DNA of 64,000 bases from Oscillospiraceae bacterium. Lineage in GTDB: Bacteria; Bacillota; Clostridia; Oscillospirales; Ruminococcaceae. This document shows, piece after piece, positions 60,473-64,000 of this stretch. The stretch is from positions 62,001-126,000 of the forward strand of contig JAHYZA010000008.1 of the NCBI GenBank assembly GCA_019424695.1, read 5' to 3'. Below the pieces are notes generated by a model. It saw only the letters and a list, made by a program, of their open reading frames with translations. It had not been told where the DNA came from and made no database searches. Position numbers and translations under genes: made by a program. The stretch's first letter is position 1. Every line of letters starts with the position of its first letter.

Positions 60473-61870
60473 ATGAACGATCCGCGTTGGGCGTCCATCG
60501 ACGCCTTTGCTGAACAAAACCGTGAAAATATTCTGCGTGACATCACCCGTCTGGTTGCTGTGCCGAGTGTTGAGGGCACACCGGAACCCGGTGCACCTTT
60601 CGGTGCGGGCCCCAAAGCCGCGCTGGACAAAGCGCTGGAGATTGCCTCGGAACTGGGCTTGCAGACCCATAATGCCGCAGGGTATATCGGCTGGGCGGAG
60701 ACCGGGCCGATTGCCGACGGCCAGAAATTTCTGGCTACCATCACCCATACCGACGTAGTGCCGGAAGGCAACGGCTGGGACGCCGACCCTTATACGGTGC
60801 GTGTGCGCGATGGCTGGATTCTGGGCCGCGGTGTGGCCGATGACAAAGGCCCCAGCATCCTGTGCCTCTATGCGCTGAAATATTTGAAGGACAGCGGTGT
60901 GGCCCTCAAGTACCCTGTGCGGGCCCTGCTGGGTGCCAACGAGGAAACGAATATGCACGACGTGGACTACTACGCCGAGCATTATCCGATGCCGGCTTTC
61001 TGTTTCACCCCGGACGCGGAATTCCCCGTCTGCAACGGTGAGAAAGGCGGCTTCAACGGCGAGATCGTCAGCCCCAAGCTGGAAAACGGTGTGATTGCGG
61101 CCTTTGCCGGCGGTGTAGCGCGCAACGCGGTGCCGGACCGCGCTTCCTGCACGGTGCGCGTGGCACCGGAAGCTGTCAGGCTTATCGAAGGTGTGACGGC
61201 GGAAGCCGGAGAAAACGGAACCACCATTCTCCGCGGTTGGGGCAAGAGCGGCCACGCGGCCATGCCGGAAGGGACCGTCAATGCCATCGGCCTTTTGGTG
61301 AACTGCCTGCTGGCGAGCGGCATCTGCACCGAGCAGGAAGAGGCTTATTTAAAGGTGTTGCAGAGACTGCACGCCGCCAACGACGGCAGCACACTGGGGA
61401 TTGCGGCCAACGACGGTCTGTTTGATCCGCTGACCATCATCGGCGGTACCATTGAGATGAAGGATGGCGTCATCCGCCAGAGTTTTGATTGCCGGTACCC
61501 CACCAACACCGATCCCGAAAAGATGACGGCGGCGATGGAAACGGTGTGCGGTACGGCAGCCCATCTGGAAAACCTGACGAGCCGTGTGCCGTTCTACATT
61601 GCGGCCGACAGCCCGGCCATCCAGACCCTCATCACCACCTACAACGACGTTACGGGGGAGAACAAGACCCCCTTCACCATGGGCGGCGGCACCTATGCGC
61701 GACACTTCCCGTATGCGGTCAGCTTCGGACCGGAGCATACGGACCTGGAAATACCCGAGTTTGCCGGTCCGATGCACGGTGCCAATGAAGGCGCTCCCTT
61801 TGAAAAGCTGATCGAAGCGCTGAAGATCTACATTCTGGCCCTGCTGCGCCTGCAGGAGATCGACCTGTAA
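60473..61870 (+). CDS. Sapep/PepV-type metallodipeptidase (M20 family)
   Basis: 465 residues. Metal-binding and catalytic residues in order: THTDVVPEG (His92, Asp94), ADDKGP (Asp123/124), ANEETNMHD (Glu157, Glu158), CFTPDAEFPVCNGEKGG (Asp) and GGGTYARHFP (His). A lid domain is inserted around 190-330. These enzymes hydrolyse dipeptides in the cytoplasm, with Mn2+ or Zn2+. The start ATG 60473 follows GGGAGG. Single-gene unit with a strong terminator. Confidence 0.93.
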   Translation: MNDPRWASIDAFAEQNRENILRDITRLVAVPSVEGTPEPGAPFGAGPKAALDKALEIASELGLQTHNAAGYIGWAETGPIADGQKFLATITHTDVVPEGNGWDADPYTVRVRDGWILGRGVADDKGPSILCLYALKYLKDSGVALKYPVRALLGANEETNMHDVDYYAEHYPMPAFCFTPDAEFPVCNGEKGGFNGEIVSPKLENGVIAAFAGGVARNAVPDRASCTVRVAPEAVRLIEGVTAEAGENGTTILRGWGKSGHAAMPEGTVNAIGLLVNCLLASGICTEQEEAYLKVLQRLHAANDGSTLGIAANDGLFDPLTIIGGTIEMKDGVIRQSFDCRYPTNTDPEKMTAAMETVCGTAAHLENLTSRVPFYIAADSPAIQTLITTYNDVTGENKTPFTMGGGTYARHFPYAVSFGPEHTDLEIPEFAGPMHGANEGAPFEKLIEALKIYILALLRLQEIDL

Positions 61871-61891
61871 TTCAATCTTGATCCCGTAAAA

Positions 61892-61937
61892 ACAACCGCC
61901 CCGGCGCCTTACAGGCGTCGGGGCGGTTGTGCGTTTT
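61892..61937. terminator. Bidirectional terminator after the dipeptidase
   Basis: A long stem (ACAACCGCCCCGGCGCCT with AGGCGTCGGGGCGGTTGT, one mismatch) with TTAC-type loop. T-runs occur on both strands, so it also serves the small minus-strand gene. Confidence 0.88.
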
Positions 61938-62071
61938 CAGATATCATACCGGTACAGCGTTATATAACAGGAACGCTTGTGACGGGCCTTGCGGCGGCAG
62001 AGCAGAACGGTAAGTGCCAGCAGGCCGCCGGCAGCGGTCAGAAGGGCCAAAAGTTTAGCCAAATGTTTCAT
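61937..62071 (-). CDS. Small single-span membrane protein (44 aa)
   Basis: 44 residues: MKHLAKLLALLTAAGGLLAL opens it, then TVLLCRRKARHKRS, and the end YITLYRYDI. One hydrophobic helix (about 4-25) and a very basic cytoplasmic stretch. It has a perfect AGGAGG site eight bases before ATG, a good promoter upstream (62120-62148) and a strong terminator, so it is very probably expressed. I do not recognise the family. Confidence 0.7.
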   Translation of the reverse strand: MKHLAKLLALLTAAGGLLALTVLLCRRKARHKRSCYITLYRYDI

Positions 62072-62119
62072 ATCTGCCTCCTTTTTTGGAAAAACAGCTG
62101 CAGAGCGATCATTACCAAC

Positions 62120-62148
62120 ATACTACCATAAACGACACCGGGATGCAA
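62120..62148 (-). promoter_or_regulatory. Promoter of the 44-residue membrane protein
   Basis: TTGCAT (62143-62148) and TAGTAT (62120-62125), 17-base spacer with extended TGG, on the minus strand. Confidence 0.65.
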
Positions 62149-62236
62149 GCATCGTACATCCTTTGCAACATTTGCGCAAATTGTTGCAGAAATTGCGAAC
62201 TTGAACAAAACGCCAAGTCCTGAACAGCCGGGAATC

Positions 62237-62264
62237 TTGACTTGACGCCGCAAAATGGTAAAAT
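62237..62264 (+). promoter_or_regulatory. Promoter of the rnf operon
   Basis: TTGACT and TAAAAT with a 16-base spacer and extended TGG, about 90 bases before rnfC. A second TATACT at 62272 is less well placed. Confidence 0.65.
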
Positions 62265-62356
62265 GGGTAGGTATACTTTGGGGTATAGCAGGGAGAGACG
62301 CCGTATCTTGCGGTGGAGCTGCTTTACCCAGACAACAAGGAAATGGGGGAAATAGA

Positions 62357-63694
62357 TTGTTCAAGTCCCTAAAGCGTTCCGCCAAAGGCGCGAGCGTGCC
62401 GCATGTGAAAGCGACAGCAGGGCAGCCGACGGTCAAAATGCCGGTTCCCGAGCACGTCATCATTCCCATGTCGATGCACATCGGCGCACCGGCGGAACCC
62501 GTCGTCAAGAAGGGCGACACCGTCATGGTTGGCACTTTGATCGGCAAGGCCAGCGGCTTTGTCAGTGCCAACATTCACTCCAGCGTATCGGGCACCGTGC
62601 AGGATGTTGCGCCCATGCGGATGGTCAACGGCGTGATGACCACGGCCGTAGCCATCAAGACCGACGGGCAGCAGACGGTGGACCCGGCCTGCGTGCCGCC
62701 CACGGTCACTGACAAAGCCAGCCTGCTGGCGGCTATTCAGGCATGTGGTCTGGTGGGCGTCGGCGGTGCCGGCTTCCCGACCCACGTCAAGCTGGCGGCC
62801 GACACCATTGATACCTTGCTGATCAACGCAGCCGAGTGTGAGCCCTATCTGACCACCGACTGCCGTGAAATGCTGGAATGCAGCGACACGATCATCTCGG
62901 GTATCGCCGCTGTGATGAAGTACTGCAACATTCCCAACTGTATCATCGGCATCGAGCGCAACAAGCCCGAGTGCATCGACCAGATGAACTCTCTTGTGCG
63001 CGGCATGGCCGGCGTCAGCGTCAAACCGCTGCCCACCCGGTACCCCCAGGGTGCCGAGAAAACCTTGGTGGAAACCTGCACCGGCCGGGAAGTGCCGCAG
63101 GTCGGTCCTTCCGGCAAGGCGGGTCTGCCCGCCGATGTGGGCTGCGTCATCATGAACGTGACCAGTGTTTCCACGCTGGGCAAGTTCCTCAAAACCGGCA
63201 TGCCGTTGACCACCAAGCGTGTCACGGTGGAAGGCGATGCCATCGCCAAGCCGCAGAACGTGGAAGTCCCCATCGGCACGCTGTACCGTGATGTCATCGA
63301 GGCATGCGGCGGCATCAAATCCGACGTGGAACTGGGCAAGATCATCTTCGGCGGCCCCATGATGGGCGGCGCTGCGCCCAGCGCAGATTTTCCGGTCCTG
63401 AAGCAGAACAACGGTTTGCTGCTGTTCAGCAAAAAGGCCGCCGCTCTGCCGGATGCAGCTGCCTGTATCCGCTGTGGCCGCTGCATCGAAGCCTGCCCCA
63501 TGGGTCTGGAGCCCGTGGTTGTGGCCGAGGCGTTCAGCCACAAGGATTTTGACGCCCTGAAGGCGCGCTGTGTGGATCTGTGTGTGGCCTGCGGCAGCTG
63601 CAGCTATGCCTGCCCGGCCAAGCGTCCCGTCAGCCAGACCATGACGCTGGCCAAGGCGTGGTACATGGGTGAACTGCGGAAAGGAGGCAAATGA
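62357..63694 (+). CDS. rnfC: Electron transport complex subunit RnfC
   Basis: 445 residues. The Rnf complex links ferredoxin oxidation and NAD+ reduction to Na+ or H+ export; RnfC is the peripheral NADH/FMN and iron-sulfur subunit. The N-terminal part has PVPEHVIIPMSMHIGAPAEP, the NADH/flavin region has GVGGAGFPTHVKL and INAAECEPYLTTD, and the C-terminus carries two 4Fe-4S motifs, CIRCGRCIEACP and CVACGSCSYACP. The start is TTG 62357 after GGGGGA; no better start gives the family N-terminus. First gene of the operon. Confidence 0.93.
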   Translation: MFKSLKRSAKGASVPHVKATAGQPTVKMPVPEHVIIPMSMHIGAPAEPVVKKGDTVMVGTLIGKASGFVSANIHSSVSGTVQDVAPMRMVNGVMTTAVAIKTDGQQTVDPACVPPTVTDKASLLAAIQACGLVGVGGAGFPTHVKLAADTIDTLLINAAECEPYLTTDCREMLECSDTIISGIAAVMKYCNIPNCIIGIERNKPECIDQMNSLVRGMAGVSVKPLPTRYPQGAEKTLVETCTGREVPQVGPSGKAGLPADVGCVIMNVTSVSTLGKFLKTGMPLTTKRVTVEGDAIAKPQNVEVPIGTLYRDVIEACGGIKSDVELGKIIFGGPMMGGAAPSADFPVLKQNNGLLLFSKKAAALPDAAACIRCGRCIEACPMGLEPVVVAEAFSHKDFDALKARCVDLCVACGSCSYACPAKRPVSQTMTLAKAWYMGELRKGGK

Positions 63695-63697
63695 CAA

Positions 63698-64000
63698 ATG
63701 GAAGAACGTTTGCTTGTAACCGCCTCGCCGCATATCCGGGATTGTTCCACGACCCGTGGCCTCATGGGCAATGTTGTCATTGCTCTGCTGCCCTGTGTCC
63801 TGGCTTCGGCCCTGATTTTCGGCGTGCAGGCACTGGTCCAGGTCGTTGTGACCACCTTTGCCTGTGTGGCGTTTGAATATCTCTACGAACTGCTGCTGCA
63901 TAAGCAGAACACGGTAGGGGACCTGTCTGCCGTCGTGACCGGCATGATCCTGGCCCTCAATATGCCGGTGGGCATGCCGCTGTGGATCGCGGTGGTCGGC
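63698..64000 (+). CDS. rnfD: Electron transport complex subunit RnfD (3' end outside window)
   Basis: The first 101 residues: MEERLLVTASPHIRDCSTTR, then the first membrane helices and GDLSAVVTGMILALNMP, which match RnfD, the membrane subunit with covalently bound FMN. The reading frame is open to the window edge. It begins 3 bases after the rnfC stop, with AAGGAGG upstream, in the usual C-D-G-E-A-B order. Confidence 0.92.
   Translation, partial: MEERLLVTASPHIRDCSTTRGLMGNVVIALLPCVLASALIFGVQALVQVVVTTFACVAFEYLYELLLHKQNTVGDLSAVVTGMILALNMPVGMPLWIAVVG

Overview
The window is about 60% GC, densely coded and almost wholly chromosomal in character. Gene content points to a Gram-positive anaerobe of the Clostridia, most likely the Faecalibacterium/Subdoligranulum/Gemmiger part of the Oscillospiraceae. 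The supporting genes are IreB, a YerC-type TrpR homologue, an Rnf complex, a Na+-translocating decarboxylase beta subunit, ThiT under a TPP riboswitch, SpoIID and GH25 proteins, an RqcH homologue and zinc-type S14. This placement rests on protein style and gene order; no database search was possible. No prophage, insertion sequence or CRISPR array was seen.

Layout. 1-5.4 kb: the end of glgB, galM with a YerC/TrpR-like regulator, a small DUF3592-type membrane protein, rmuC and degV. 5.4-7.0 kb: a minus-strand oadB plus a 44-residue gamma-like subunit behind a structured leader with an attenuator hairpin. 7.0-16.5 kb: a sigma-70 family factor, a double zinc-ribbon protein, two large polytopic (GT-C/DUF2142-like) proteins, a DUF1858 protein, trmK-nif3, rqcH and a WG-repeat lipoprotein. 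16.8-32.8 kb: one complete S10-spc-alpha ribosomal supercluster (rpsJ to rplQ, with secY, adk, map, a KOW protein, infA, rpmJ and rpoA), starting at a strong promoter with a long leader and ending at a strong terminator. 33-38 kb: PRPP synthetase, murD, a GNAT acetyltransferase, a PLP (methionine gamma-lyase/aluminium-resistance family) enzyme and ireB. 38.3-41.8 kb: an amino-sugar module (nagA, nagB, PTS IIBC). 42-45.4 kb: TPP riboswitch-thiT and a GH25 lysozyme. 45.5-48.4 kb: proC-proB-proA. 48.5-58.8 kb: a ferredoxin-type aldo/keto reductase, then a cysteine desulfurase-thiI-cinA-SpoIID fusion run, asparaginase and a cell-surface-like protein. 58.9-64 kb: two tRNA-Ser genes, a PadR-HAAS pair, a Sapep/PepV dipeptidase, a 44-residue membrane peptide and the start of an rnf operon (rnfC, rnfD partial).

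How the genes work together. Translation and secretion are the core (ribosomal proteins, SecY, RNA polymerase alpha, Map, RqcH, TrmK, ThiI, tRNA-Ser). The nag module imports and degrades amino sugars, which fits a mucin- or wall-feeding gut organism. Rnf and the OadB protein suggest sodium or proton energetics. Several envelope proteins share Pro/Thr-rich linkers.

The most unusual object is the 1145-residue protein at 53450-56887. By eye its N-terminal 230 residues align with the C-terminal half of the CinA encoded 21 bases upstream, but with the amidase residues replaced. After a membrane segment it carries a class-B-sortase-like region lacking the catalytic His, Cys and Arg, followed by an intact-looking SpoIID/LytB domain. 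Other leads are the oadB leader (candidate metal-ion riboswitch), an OadB-type GADGPT peptide inside the PadR-linked membrane protein, and a PadR operator over its own start site.
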